A stretch of 64,000 bases of DNA from positions 310,001 to 374,000 of the forward strand of contig NZ_LWLB01000012.1 in the NCBI RefSeq assembly GCF_001905145.1, given 5' to 3'. The stretch is from Nocardiopsis sp. TSRI0078. GTDB lineage: Bacteria; Actinomycetota; Actinomycetes; Streptosporangiales; Streptosporangiaceae. The position numbers and the translations under genes are program-made. Position 1 is the first letter of the stretch; each line of letters opens with the position of its first letter. Positions 36,565 through 44,755 of this stretch are shown here, piece by piece. Below the pieces are notes generated by a model. The model did no database searches. It was not told the origin of the DNA and saw only the letters and a list, made by a program, of their open reading frames with translations.

Positions 36565-37743
36565 TCAGGTGCTGACGCGCACGGCTCCCGCGTATTTGCT
36601 GGTCCGGACCGGGGTGACGCGCACGTTCAGCCCGGTCCGCGGCGCCTCCAGCATCATGCCGTCGCCCAGGTAGATGGCCACGTGCGAGATGTAGTCGGGC
36701 GCGGTGGGGTCCGTGCGCCAGAACAGCAGGTCGCCGCGCTGGATGTCGTCGAAGGCCACACGCCGGCCGGCGTTCCACTGGTCGTGGGTGACCCGGGGGA
36801 TGGACACGCCCGCCTCGCGGAAGGCCCACTGGAGCAGGCCCGAGCAGTCGAATCCCACGCCCGGGGTGGTGCCGCCCCAGACGTAGGGGACGCCGAGCTG
36901 GCTCTCGGCGTTGGCGATGACCTGCTCCATCACCGAGGGGGCCACGGCCTCGCCGCTGACGAGGGGCTCGGGCGCGTCGGCGACGAGCTGGAGGGAGACG
37001 TCCTCTCCCAGGGCCTCGGCCAGGGCCTCGTGCAGCTCCCACAGGTCGGCGTCGGGAGCGGAGACCACCAGGGCGTTGCCCTTGGGCATGCCCAGCTCCT
37101 CGGCGCGATCGCGTGAGACCAGCGCGTCGATTCCGGCGATGCCGGAGGTGGCGTGCGTCCACACCTCCAGCGGGACCTCGCCGCGGCCGCCCGCGACGGT
37201 GACCTCGCCGCCGACCTCCAGGCCGCGCTCGGTGCCGACGTCGTTGGACAGCGCGATGTGGCCCTCGGCCACGCCCTGCCAGATCTTGTCGGACTCGGCG
37301 GAGGGCTCGGGGGCGTGGTTGCGGAAGCTGGAGGGGTCGACGCCGAGCACCGAGGTGGGCTCGCCCTCGATCTCCACGCGGGCGGCGTCGACGGTCAGGA
37401 CGCTCTCGACGCCCTCGATCCCGCGGACCGCCGAGACGGCCTCGCGGGGCAGGGAGCGGGGGGCGACGGCGAAGTACTCGACACTGCGCGCCTCGCGGAA
37501 GGGGGCCACGTAGGCGTCCCGCCGGAGCTGGGAGACGTCGGAGACGTCGGGGGTCCGTCCCCCGGCCTGTCCGTCGCGCTCGCGGGGGTCGGTACCGCTG
37601 GGAGAACCGGGGGCGAACTGCTCGCTGACGGGCGGACGGGCCTCGACCACGGGGTCCGCCCAGGCCGGGGCGGCCCCGAGGGCGGTGAAGGCCACCGCGA
37701 AGGCTGCCGTGGTGCCCGCACACGTTCTCAAACGGCTCCGCAC
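36565..37743 (-). CDS. Secreted NlpC/P60 peptidoglycan endopeptidase
   Basis: 392 residues. Signal peptide (TCAGTTAAFAVAFTALGAAPAWA) then ~230 residues with no recognised domain, containing a MacB/FtsX-like-periplasmic-looking beta segment (ALSNDVGTERGLEVGGEVTV). The C-terminal ~120 residues are NlpC/P60: GVPYVWGGTTPGVGFDCSGLLQWAF with catalytic Cys (~298), SHVAIYLGDGMMLEA with His. Cuts peptide stems of peptidoglycan. GTG 37743 with AGGTGAGA ahead. The N-terminal domain is unusual for this family, where coiled coils are common. Confidence 0.88.
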   Translation of the reverse strand: MRSRLRTCAGTTAAFAVAFTALGAAPAWADPVVEARPPVSEQFAPGSPSGTDPRERDGQAGGRTPDVSDVSQLRRDAYVAPFREARSVEYFAVAPRSLPREAVSAVRGIEGVESVLTVDAARVEIEGEPTSVLGVDPSSFRNHAPEPSAESDKIWQGVAEGHIALSNDVGTERGLEVGGEVTVAGGRGEVPLEVWTHATSGIAGIDALVSRDRAEELGMPKGNALVVSAPDADLWELHEALAEALGEDVSLQLVADAPEPLVSGEAVAPSVMEQVIANAESQLGVPYVWGGTTPGVGFDCSGLLQWAFREAGVSIPRVTHDQWNAGRRVAFDDIQRGDLLFWRTDPTAPDYISHVAIYLGDGMMLEAPRTGLNVRVTPVRTSKYAGAVRVST

Positions 37744-37896
37744 GGGGGGATCTCACCTTCCTGATGAGCCGTCCGGTGCTGGGGGAGGCCCCGGCGGCGT
37801 ACGGCCTGTCGATGACTTGTCCGGTCCAAGAATGGGCGCACACGGGCGACTTTGCAAGAAGTCCACGCCGTCCGATACCGGACGTCCACCTCGTGG

Positions 37897-39567
37897 TCAT
37901 AAGGACGCATAGTTCTGGGTGACCACCGGCGACAGCGGGAAGCGTACCGGGGTGTCTCCGAAGAGGACGGCGGTGGCCTCGGCCTCCGCCCCGGCGACCG
38001 CGCGCACCGCCTCCCCGGCGAGTTCGGCGGGCACGTGCAGGACGACCTCGTCGTGGACGAAGAAGACGATGCCCGCGCCCTCGGGCATGTCCGGCAGGCG
38101 CCGGCGCAGCGCGGCGAGCAGCACCAGGGCCCACTCGGCGGCGGTGGCCTGGACGACGAAGTTGCGGGTGAACCGCCCGTGGGCGCGACGGCGGCGCTCG
38201 CCCTCGGATCCGGAGACGGTGGCGGGCCACGCGCCGGGGGCGGGCGAGGTGCGGCCCAGCCAGGAGCGGACGATACCGCCGCCCTCGCCCGTGCGCGCGG
38301 CGGAGTCCACGTAGTCCAGGGCGCGCGGGTAGAGGCGGCGCATGGTGGCCAGCAGGGGCGCGGCGTCGCCCGAGGTCTGGCCGTACATGGCCGAGAGCAC
38401 GCCGATCTTGGCGCGTTCGCGGTCGCCGCCCACGTGCGCCGCCAGACGGGTGTACAGGTCCTCCTCCGAGGCCGCGGCGGCGAGGGCCCCGTCCCCGGAG
38501 ACCGCGGCGAGCACGCGGGGTTCGAGCTGTCCCGCGTCGGCGCGGACCAGGGACCAGCCGGGGTCGGCCTGGACCGCCCGCCGGACCGACCTGGGGATCT
38601 GGAGGGCGCCCCCGCCCCGGGTGGCCCAGCGCCCGGAGACGACCCCGCCGACCACGTAGTCGGGGCGGAACCGGCCCAGGCGCCGGCCGTGGGGGCCCGG
38701 GCGCTCGCGCACCCAGGTCTCCAGCCACGCCCAGCCGTTGGCCGAGTGCAGGCGGGCGAGCTCCTTGTAGCGCAGCAGGAGCGGGACGACGGGGTGGTCG
38801 ACCCTCTCCAGGACCCAGGAGCGGGTCGAATCGACGGGGTGGCCGATCCACGCCATCGCCCTGAGGACCTGCGCGGGGGAGTCGGGGTTGACCTCGTGGC
38901 CGACGGCCTCGCTGATACGCGCGGCGAGGTCGGCGAGCACGGGAGGGCGCTGCCCCGACGGCGGCCGGGGGCCGAGGAGCTCGGTGAGGATCTCGTCGTG
39001 GACGTCGGGCCGCCAGGGCAGGCCGTCGTGGCTCATCTCCACCGCGGCGAGCCCGCCCGCCGACTCCACGGCCGCGAGCAGGCGCATGCGTCCGGGTTCG
39101 GGGAGCCGGGCGATACGGTCCAGCTGGTCGGCGTGCACCTCGACCAGGGCGGTGAGGCGGTCGGTGCCCGGGGGCAGGGTGGAGCGGTCGGCCTCGAAGA
39201 GGGCGGGCTGGGCGGCGGTGCCCTCCCCGAGGGGGCGGACGGGGTCGTCGGGGACGGGGAGACCGTGCAGGCGGGCCCAGGCCGCGCCCAGGGAGGAGGC
39301 CTCGCCGTGGCGTGCGTGGTAACCCAGGAGCAGGGCCTCGGTCAGGGCGGCGTCGTGGCAGCGCGCGACCCTCACCCCGGCGCGGACGAGCTCGGGGTAG
39401 ACGTCCTCACAGGCCGACCACACCCACCGGGGCGGTTCGGGGCGGGCGTGCTCGGCCCCGCGCACGGCGGCCGCGAGGTCGGCGACACGGCGGACCGGGC
39501 CGGGGGCCTCGTCCAGTTCCTGGAGCCAGCCGCCGCCCCCGCCGTCGGCGACCACCGCGATCCGCAT
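37897..39567 (-). CDS. Stand-alone family-A DNA polymerase (PolA-like, exonuclease domain degenerate)
   Basis: About 556 residues, lacking the 5' nuclease domain of Pol I. Residues 1-200 occupy the place of the 3'-5' exonuclease domain but lack the DxE/DxxxD carboxylates. The polymerase domain holds motif A VRADAGQLEPRVLA (~340), motif B RERAKIGVLSAMYGQTSG and motif C FFVHDEVVLHVP (~502). The motif A variant (ADAGQLEPR for DYSQIELR) is typical of the actinobacterial bifunctional exonuclease/polymerase paralogue. Role unknown, perhaps repair. Start uncertain: GGGAGG directly abuts ATG 39567, so a later start is possible. Confidence 0.82.
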   Translation of the reverse strand: MRIAVVADGGGGGWLQELDEAPGPVRRVADLAAAVRGAEHARPEPPRWVWSACEDVYPELVRAGVRVARCHDAALTEALLLGYHARHGEASSLGAAWARLHGLPVPDDPVRPLGEGTAAQPALFEADRSTLPPGTDRLTALVEVHADQLDRIARLPEPGRMRLLAAVESAGGLAAVEMSHDGLPWRPDVHDEILTELLGPRPPSGQRPPVLADLAARISEAVGHEVNPDSPAQVLRAMAWIGHPVDSTRSWVLERVDHPVVPLLLRYKELARLHSANGWAWLETWVRERPGPHGRRLGRFRPDYVVGGVVSGRWATRGGGALQIPRSVRRAVQADPGWSLVRADAGQLEPRVLAAVSGDGALAAAASEEDLYTRLAAHVGGDRERAKIGVLSAMYGQTSGDAAPLLATMRRLYPRALDYVDSAARTGEGGGIVRSWLGRTSPAPGAWPATVSGSEGERRRRAHGRFTRNFVVQATAAEWALVLLAALRRRLPDMPEGAGIVFFVHDEVVLHVPAELAGEAVRAVAGAEAEATAVLFGDTPVRFPLSPVVTQNYASL

Positions 39568-39720
39568 CCTCCCAGTGTGTCCCCCGCCGCCGACATTCGG
39601 ACATGGCACGCGCCCCGGCGGGCGGCCGCCATGGGAACACCCGATCGGGCTCCGGGGTGTGGTCGGGGACCGGAGGGGTTCGTCGACCGGGGCGGAGCGG
39701 CGCCCCGAGGAAGGCGCCGC

Positions 39721-40647
39721 CTACCGGTCGCGGTGGGCACCGGGACGGACCACGTTGGCCAGCTCCTCCCCGGCGGCCCAGCGGGCGAGCTGGACGTCCA
39801 TGAAGGCCCGGGCGCGCGGGTAGAACGCGGCCGACCCGCCCGCCACGTGCGGGGTGAGGAACACTCCGGGGGCGCTCCACAGCGGGTGGTCCTCCGGCAG
39901 GGGTTCGGGGTCGGTCACGTCGAGGGCGGCCCGCACACGACCCTCCTCGGCCAGCAGGGCACGGGTGTCCAGGACGGGTCCGCGGCCCACGTTCACCACG
40001 AGCGCGTCGTCGCGCAGCAGGGCGAGCTCGGGGGCGCCGAACAGGCCGCGGGTGGCCTCGGTGAGCGGGGTGACCAGGACGACGACGTCGGCTCCGGGCA
40101 GCAGGGCGTGCAGCTCGTCGATGCCGTGCACGTCCGGGCGGGCGCGGCTGGCCACGCGCACGACCTCGGTCTCGAAGGGCCGCAGGCGGCTCTCCAGGGC
40201 CCGGCCGATGCTGCCGTAGCCGACGATCATCACGCGGCGGTCGGCCAGGGAGCGCAGAGGGGCCGGGTCCCACCGGCGCTCCTCCTGCGCGAGCGCCCAC
40301 CGGGGCAGGTCCCGCTGCGCGGCGAGGATGAGCGCCAGGGCGTGCTCGGCGGTGCTGGCGTCGTGGAGGCCGCGCCCGTTGCACAGGGTCACGTGGTCCG
40401 GGACCAGCGGGAGCACGTGCTCGTACCCGGCGGAGAGGAGCTGGACCACCTCCAGGGACGGCATCCGCGCGATCATGTCGAGCCGCTCGTCGGCGCCCTG
40501 GGTGGAGGGGGTGTAGGGCACCTGGTAGAAGGTCACCTCGTCCAGGCCGCCGGAGGGGGCGGGCCCTCCGGTGTAGAGGTCCACCGCCAGGGAGTCCGGG
40601 GCGTTGTCCCTGTTCTGCTCCCACTGCACCAGCGTTCGGCCGCCCAT
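39721..40647 (-). CDS. D-isomer-specific 2-hydroxyacid dehydrogenase
   Basis: 308 residues. NAD(P)-binding Rossmann domain at VMIVGYGSIGRALESRLRPF; catalytic set: Arg in VNVGRGPVLDT, Glu in ALDVTDPEPLPEDHPLW, His in FLTPHVAGGS. Reduces 2-oxoacids or oxidises D-2-hydroxyacids; the phosphoglycerate-dehydrogenase ACT domain is absent. Start ATG 40647 (MGGRTLVQWEQN) fits the family length. Same strand as the upstream methyltransferase gene, 65 bp away. Confidence 0.88.
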   Translation of the reverse strand: MGGRTLVQWEQNRDNAPDSLAVDLYTGGPAPSGGLDEVTFYQVPYTPSTQGADERLDMIARMPSLEVVQLLSAGYEHVLPLVPDHVTLCNGRGLHDASTAEHALALILAAQRDLPRWALAQEERRWDPAPLRSLADRRVMIVGYGSIGRALESRLRPFETEVVRVASRARPDVHGIDELHALLPGADVVVLVTPLTEATRGLFGAPELALLRDDALVVNVGRGPVLDTRALLAEEGRVRAALDVTDPEPLPEDHPLWSAPGVFLTPHVAGGSAAFYPRARAFMDVQLARWAAGEELANVVRPGAHRDR

Positions 40648-40712
40648 GTCCCCCGTGTCCCTTCCCTCGGTCCTTGTCGGGAGCCACCCTAACGATGCAC
40701 GGCCCGCCGGGC

Positions 40713-41531
40713 TCACCCCGCCGACCGGGACAGCTCGTAGCAGGCGATGGCGGCCGCGGCGGTGACGTTGAGGGAGTCGACGTCGCGGTCGGCCATGGGG
40801 ATGTGCACCCGGGCGGTGGCCCGCTCCAGCCAGCGGGAGGACAGGCCGTCGCCCTCGGTGCCGAGCAGGAGTCCGACCCGGTCGCCGGGTTCGAGGGCGG
40901 CCATGGCCTCGCGCATGGGCAGGGAACCCTCGCCGGGGGTGAGCGCCATGAGGTGGAACCCGGCCCCGCGCAGGGTGTCCAGACCGCCGTACCAGTCGTC
41001 CATGCGGGTGTGGGGAAGGGTGAACACCGCCCCCATGGACACCTTGACCGACCGCCGGTAGAGGGGGTCGGCGCAGCGGGGCGCGAGCACGACCGCGTCC
41101 ACGCCCAGACCGGCGGCGCTGCGGAAGATGGCGCCCACGTTGGTGTGGTCCACCAGGTCCTCCAGGACGACGATGGTGCGCGCCCCGGCCAGGACCTCCT
41201 CCAGCGGTGGCAGGGCGCGGCGGTGGAAGGCGGCCAGCGCGCCCCGGTGCAGGTCGAAGCCGACGAGCCGCCGGGCGGTGTCCTCACCGACCACGTACAG
41301 CGGCGCGTCGGAGGCGGCGACCACGTCGTCGAGCGCCTCGGCGCGGCGCTCGGTGAGCAGGAAGCTGCGGGGCTCGAACCCGGCCGCGGCGGCCCGGCGG
41401 ATCACCTTGTCGCCCTCGGCCATGAACAGCCCGTGCTCGGCCTCCAGGTGGCGGCGCAGGTTCACGTCGCGCAGGCGGGTGTAGTCGGCCAGGCGCGGGT
41501 CCTCGGGATCACTGACCTTGATGACGTCCAT
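40713..41531 (-). CDS. TrmH/SpoU-family RNA 2'-O-methyltransferase
   Basis: 272 residues. An N-terminal RNA-substrate-binding domain (~20-100, EAEHGLFMAEGDKVIRRA) is followed by the SPOUT trefoil-knot domain: DHTNVGAIFRSAAGLGVDAV (motif 1), GLLLGTEGDGLS (motif 2) and DSLNVTAAAAIACYE (motif 3). Methylates a ribose in rRNA or tRNA using SAM; the target nucleotide is not predictable. Good candidate for the 23S rRNA group rather than tRNA TrmH because of the N-terminal L7Ae-like domain. Confidence 0.9.
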   Translation of the reverse strand: MDVIKVSDPEDPRLADYTRLRDVNLRRHLEAEHGLFMAEGDKVIRRAAAAGFEPRSFLLTERRAEALDDVVAASDAPLYVVGEDTARRLVGFDLHRGALAAFHRRALPPLEEVLAGARTIVVLEDLVDHTNVGAIFRSAAGLGVDAVVLAPRCADPLYRRSVKVSMGAVFTLPHTRMDDWYGGLDTLRGAGFHLMALTPGEGSLPMREAMAALEPGDRVGLLLGTEGDGLSSRWLERATARVHIPMADRDVDSLNVTAAAAIACYELSRSAG

Positions 41532-41567
41532 GGAGGACGATTATCTCCCGTGCGGGGAGCGGGCCCG

Positions 41568-42173
41568 TCAGCTGATCTGGTCGGTGAGGGCGCGCAGGCG
41601 CTGCCAGCGCGCCTCCTCGCAGGAGCCCTTGCGGGTGAGGGTCGTGTCGATCTCCTGGCCCTCCCAGGTGCCCACGATGGTGGCCTCCTGGGGACCGTAC
41701 ACCTCGTCGGTGCACACGGTTCCCTCACGCACCTCGGTGAACAGCTGCTCGCTGCCCGGGGAGTCGGCCTCCGTCGGAGCGGCGTCATCCTCGGCGGAGG
41801 CCTCCCCGCTCCCGGACGCTCCCCCGGTGTCCCCGTGGAGCTCCGCGGCCGCCTGTGCCAGCTCCGCGCAGGCGGCGGGGTCCTCCTCCAGGTCCCCGGT
41901 GCACATCAGCGTCTGCACCCAGGCGCGGCCGCGGTCGCTCACCTGGATCTTCAGGTGCCCGGTCGGACCCTCCTCCACGGCCTCCTCGGGCTCCTCGGCC
42001 ACGTCCGGAGCCGCCTGCGTGGTCATCGCGGTGGTGGTCTGCACGTCCTGCGGCGGCAGCATCGACGGGCCGACGACCACGCCGTAGGCGACCGCTCCGG
42101 CGCAGCAGACGCCTGCGAGCAGAGCGGTGCCGAGCGTGCCGCGGCTCCGGTGGTCACGATGCGATGGGGACAT
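41568..42173 (-). CDS. SSI-type serine protease inhibitor, membrane-anchored or secreted, with acidic P1
   Basis: 201 residues. Hydrophobic segment ~14-36, an acidic linker, then a Streptomyces subtilisin inhibitor-like domain (~72-200): GHLKIQVSDRGRAWVQTLMC and EATIVGTWEGQEIDTTLTR match the family. Four Cys at 91, 102, 154, 185 correspond to the two SSI disulfides. An insertion of ~30 Gly/Ser/Glu/Asp/Pro residues precedes the reactive loop CTDEVYGP (154-161). By alignment of the VY..P element the P1 residue is Glu157 (or Asp156), not the usual Met/Lys. That points to a Glu-specific protease target or loss of inhibition. Confidence 0.8.
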   Translation of the reverse strand: MSPSHRDHRSRGTLGTALLAGVCCAGAVAYGVVVGPSMLPPQDVQTTTAMTTQAAPDVAEEPEEAVEEGPTGHLKIQVSDRGRAWVQTLMCTGDLEEDPAACAELAQAAAELHGDTGGASGSGEASAEDDAAPTEADSPGSEQLFTEVREGTVCTDEVYGPQEATIVGTWEGQEIDTTLTRKGSCEEARWQRLRALTDQIS

Positions 42174-42572
42174 GCCAAAAACCCTCGGGGGTCGGTGTCA
42201 CGGTGCGTCCAACAGGGAGCAGGGGCCGGGTGTGAACGCGGGGGCAACAGCCTAGCGGGGAGCCCCGGGTGCTCCCTGCTGTGCACGGTAACAAAGCGGT
42301 CACCCCGTTCGGGCTGCCGGGAAGCCCTCCGGGGAGCGGGGACCGCTCTTCCGCTTGTGCGTTACCAACGAGTAAGGTCCTGGAAAGGAATCGCTCGCGC
42401 CTCATGATGTGGTCGTTCGCCCTCCACACCGTGGGACGCCGCGGGGCGCGTGGCGGTTCTCGCCTTCCTACCGCGTGTGCGGGACATCACCCTTCACGAC
42501 CGCCCCTCGCACCACCGGCTTCCGGGCGGCCACCGGACGGAAGCCGGACGCAGATACGCCCCCGGAGTGCCC
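42174..42572. other. 399-bp divergent region, SSI inhibitor / first VWA protein
   Basis: No gene. A frame from 42450 continues into the VWA gene but is not conserved there. GGAGC-CCCGGGT-GCTCC forms a small hairpin around 42257-42273. GTTACCAACGAGTAAGGT (42361-42378) is the AT-richest element and the likeliest promoter area. Nothing else stands out. Confidence 0.35.
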
Positions 42573-44309
42573 GTGTCCAGTGGACGCCACCGACTCGCCT
42601 CACCGACCGCCTCGACCACCCGCAGACTCCTCGGGTCACCCCTGGGGGTCACCGCGGTCGTCGTCGCGCTCGTCGCCGCCACCGCGGTCGCGGTCCCGGC
42701 CGGCCTGGACATGCTCGACTGCGGCGAGACCCGCTACCTGCGCGTGTCGGCGACCCAGAGCATGGCGCCCGTGCTGCGCGAGGCGGCCACCGAGTTCAAC
42801 GACGGCCGTCCCAGCTACGACGGCGAGTGCGTGTACGCACAGGTGGACGAGATCGCACCGCACCGGATCATGACCACCCTGTCCGGCGGCCGCTCGGGGG
42901 ACTCCACCATCGCACCGCACGTGTGGGTGCCCGAGTCCTCGGCCTGGGTCGAGCTGACCCGCGTGTCGGAGGGCGGTATGCACGGCATCGAGACCGACCC
43001 GCCGTCCCTGGCCAGCTCACCGGTGGTCCTGGCCGCCCCGGAGGGCGCGGAGGGCGTGCCCGCTCCCGACGACACCAGCTGGACGCTGGTCCTGCCCGGC
43101 GAACGGAGCCCCGACCGGCCGCTGGTCATGGTCGACCCCAACCGCGGCGTCGACGGCATGACCGTCATGCACGCCGTCCGGCGCCACCTGGGCAGCGGCG
43201 ACGAGGCCGACACCGCCATGACCGACTTCGTGCGCGACGTGCAGCGCGACAGCGCGTTCGGCGAGATCGACCTCGGCACCTTCCACACCGGGTCCTCCGC
43301 CGCCCGGGAGCGTGTCGCCCCGGTGATCGTCGTCCCCGAGCAGGCGGTGGTGTCCTACAACGCCGACCGCGCCCGGTCCGCGCCCCCGCTCCGGGCCCAC
43401 TACCCCGTGGAGGGCACCGTCAGCCTCGACTACCCCTACGTCACCACCACCGACGTTTCCTCGCTGCGGTCGGCCGCCGCCGACCTGCACGAGGTGCTGC
43501 GCCAGGACTCCTACCGCTCGCGCCTGCGGGAGCTCGGGTTCCGCGACCCCGACGGCACCGCGTCACCGGCCCTGGCCGACCGGCCCGGCCTGATCGCCGA
43601 GGAGCCGCCCACCCACGGGGACCTGACGGGCGACGCCCTGCTGGCGTCGGTCACCGACTGGAACAGGCTGTCGATGCCCAGCCGCACCCTGGTGCTCGCC
43701 GACACCTCCGCGAACATGGCGGAGGCCCTCGACGGGGAGCAGAGCCGGATGGAGGTCGCCCGGCAGGCGGCGCTCACGGGCCTGTCGCTGTTCCCCGACG
43801 AGACCGACATGGGCCTGTGGCTGATGTCGGACGAGTACGGCGAGAGCGGCCGCGACGAGGCCGCGGACATGCACCGGCTGGGCACGGCCGACGGGGACGG
43901 CGAGGCCACCCGCCGGCAGGAGCTCATCGACGTGGCCGAGGAGATCGGGGTGCGCGGCGGCGGCTCGCGCCTGTACGACAACATCCTGGCCGCCTACGGC
44001 GAGGTGGCGGACCGCTACCACGAGGACAAGATCAACAGCGTCATCCTGCTCACCGCCGGACAGGACGAGGGGTCCAGCGACATCTCCCACGAGGCGCTGG
44101 TGGCGGCGCTGCAGGACCGCTTCGACCCCGAGCGCCCGGTCAGCATGTTCATCATCGCCTTCGGCTCCCAGGCGGAGGAGGACGAGCTGCGCCAGATCGC
44201 GGCGGCCACCAGCGGATCGCTGTTCGTGACCGAGGACCCCGACGAGATCGGCGACATCTTCCTCAGCTCGATCTCGCGCCGGCTGTGCGTGCCCGACTGC
44301 GACAGCTAG
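42573..44309 (+). CDS. Membrane-anchored substrate-binding plus VWA domain protein (copy 1, degenerate MIDAS)
   Basis: 578 residues. One N-terminal membrane helix (~24-44), then an extracytoplasmic periplasmic-binding-like domain (~50-330: RYLRVSATQSMAPVLREAA, VWVPESSAWVEL, VEGTVSLDYPYV), then a VWA domain (~370-570). The MIDAS site reads LADTSANM, with Asn in place of the last Ser of DxSxS, so metal binding may be weakened. Paralogue of the gene at 44756 with the same layout. GTG 42573 with GGAG at -5. Its stop codon lies in the CTAG that begins a palindromic repeat. Function unknown; surface adhesion or assembly is inferred. Confidence 0.8.
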   Translation: MSSGRHRLASPTASTTRRLLGSPLGVTAVVVALVAATAVAVPAGLDMLDCGETRYLRVSATQSMAPVLREAATEFNDGRPSYDGECVYAQVDEIAPHRIMTTLSGGRSGDSTIAPHVWVPESSAWVELTRVSEGGMHGIETDPPSLASSPVVLAAPEGAEGVPAPDDTSWTLVLPGERSPDRPLVMVDPNRGVDGMTVMHAVRRHLGSGDEADTAMTDFVRDVQRDSAFGEIDLGTFHTGSSAARERVAPVIVVPEQAVVSYNADRARSAPPLRAHYPVEGTVSLDYPYVTTTDVSSLRSAAADLHEVLRQDSYRSRLRELGFRDPDGTASPALADRPGLIAEEPPTHGDLTGDALLASVTDWNRLSMPSRTLVLADTSANMAEALDGEQSRMEVARQAALTGLSLFPDETDMGLWLMSDEYGESGRDEAADMHRLGTADGDGEATRRQELIDVAEEIGVRGGGSRLYDNILAAYGEVADRYHEDKINSVILLTAGQDEGSSDISHEALVAALQDRFDPERPVSMFIIAFGSQAEEDELRQIAAATSGSLFVTEDPDEIGDIFLSSISRRLCVPDCDS

Positions 44310-44372
44310 GGCGTGTTCCGCGGACACCTACCTCTGCCGCGCGAGGAGCAGCGTCCACGGAACACGCCCTAG
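44306..44372. repeat. 67-bp palindromic element bounded by CTAG (MITE-like or terminator)
   Basis: Arms CTAGGGCGTGTTCCGCGGAC (44306-44325) and 44353-44372 match at 19 of 20 bases in inverted orientation with a 27-bp centre. Both ends are CTAG, a known preferred target of several actinomycete insertion sequences. The left CTAG contains the TAG stop of the upstream gene. It could be an IS-derived miniature element or simply a long-stem terminator for that gene. Confidence 0.55.
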
Positions 44373-44755
44373 GAGCGGGTCCGGCATGGACCGGGTCGCG
44401 GCAGCCTGGGAGGAGGGCCGCCCGATCCGACTCGGAGCGGTCTCGATTGGATATCGGAATCGAATTTCGGCCGGACCGCTTCCGAAAAGCAGATGCGAGC
44501 GAAACGGACCGAATTTCCCGAGGTAACCGGCCCTGTGCTCAGGTTCGGCGCGGTGGCTCCCCGGGTCCGCCCCAGCGTGACCGGTTCGACCGACATTCTC
44601 TCCGCCTGACCCGTTGAGTACCGTTTCCCACCAGTAACACACGTGTGGTCGGTCCACTCACCGGACCAGTGGTGCGGTCTCCCGCACCACCACCCCCGTA
44701 CCAACACATCCCCCCTGTACGACACGTGTCCGTACACCACCCCGTGAGGAAAGCT
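44373..44755. other. 383-bp region before the second VWA gene
   Basis: No gene. A locally AT-richer stretch at 44430-44510 (with GATATCGGAATCGAATTTCGG) may carry the promoter. The frame of the downstream gene is open from 44645 but only codes sensibly from 44756. Confidence 0.35.

Noticed and set aside
36601-36610. Third GGTCCGGACC palindrome
   Set aside because: Lies inside the NlpC/P60 coding sequence, single copy, and such a decamer is expected by chance about once in this base composition.
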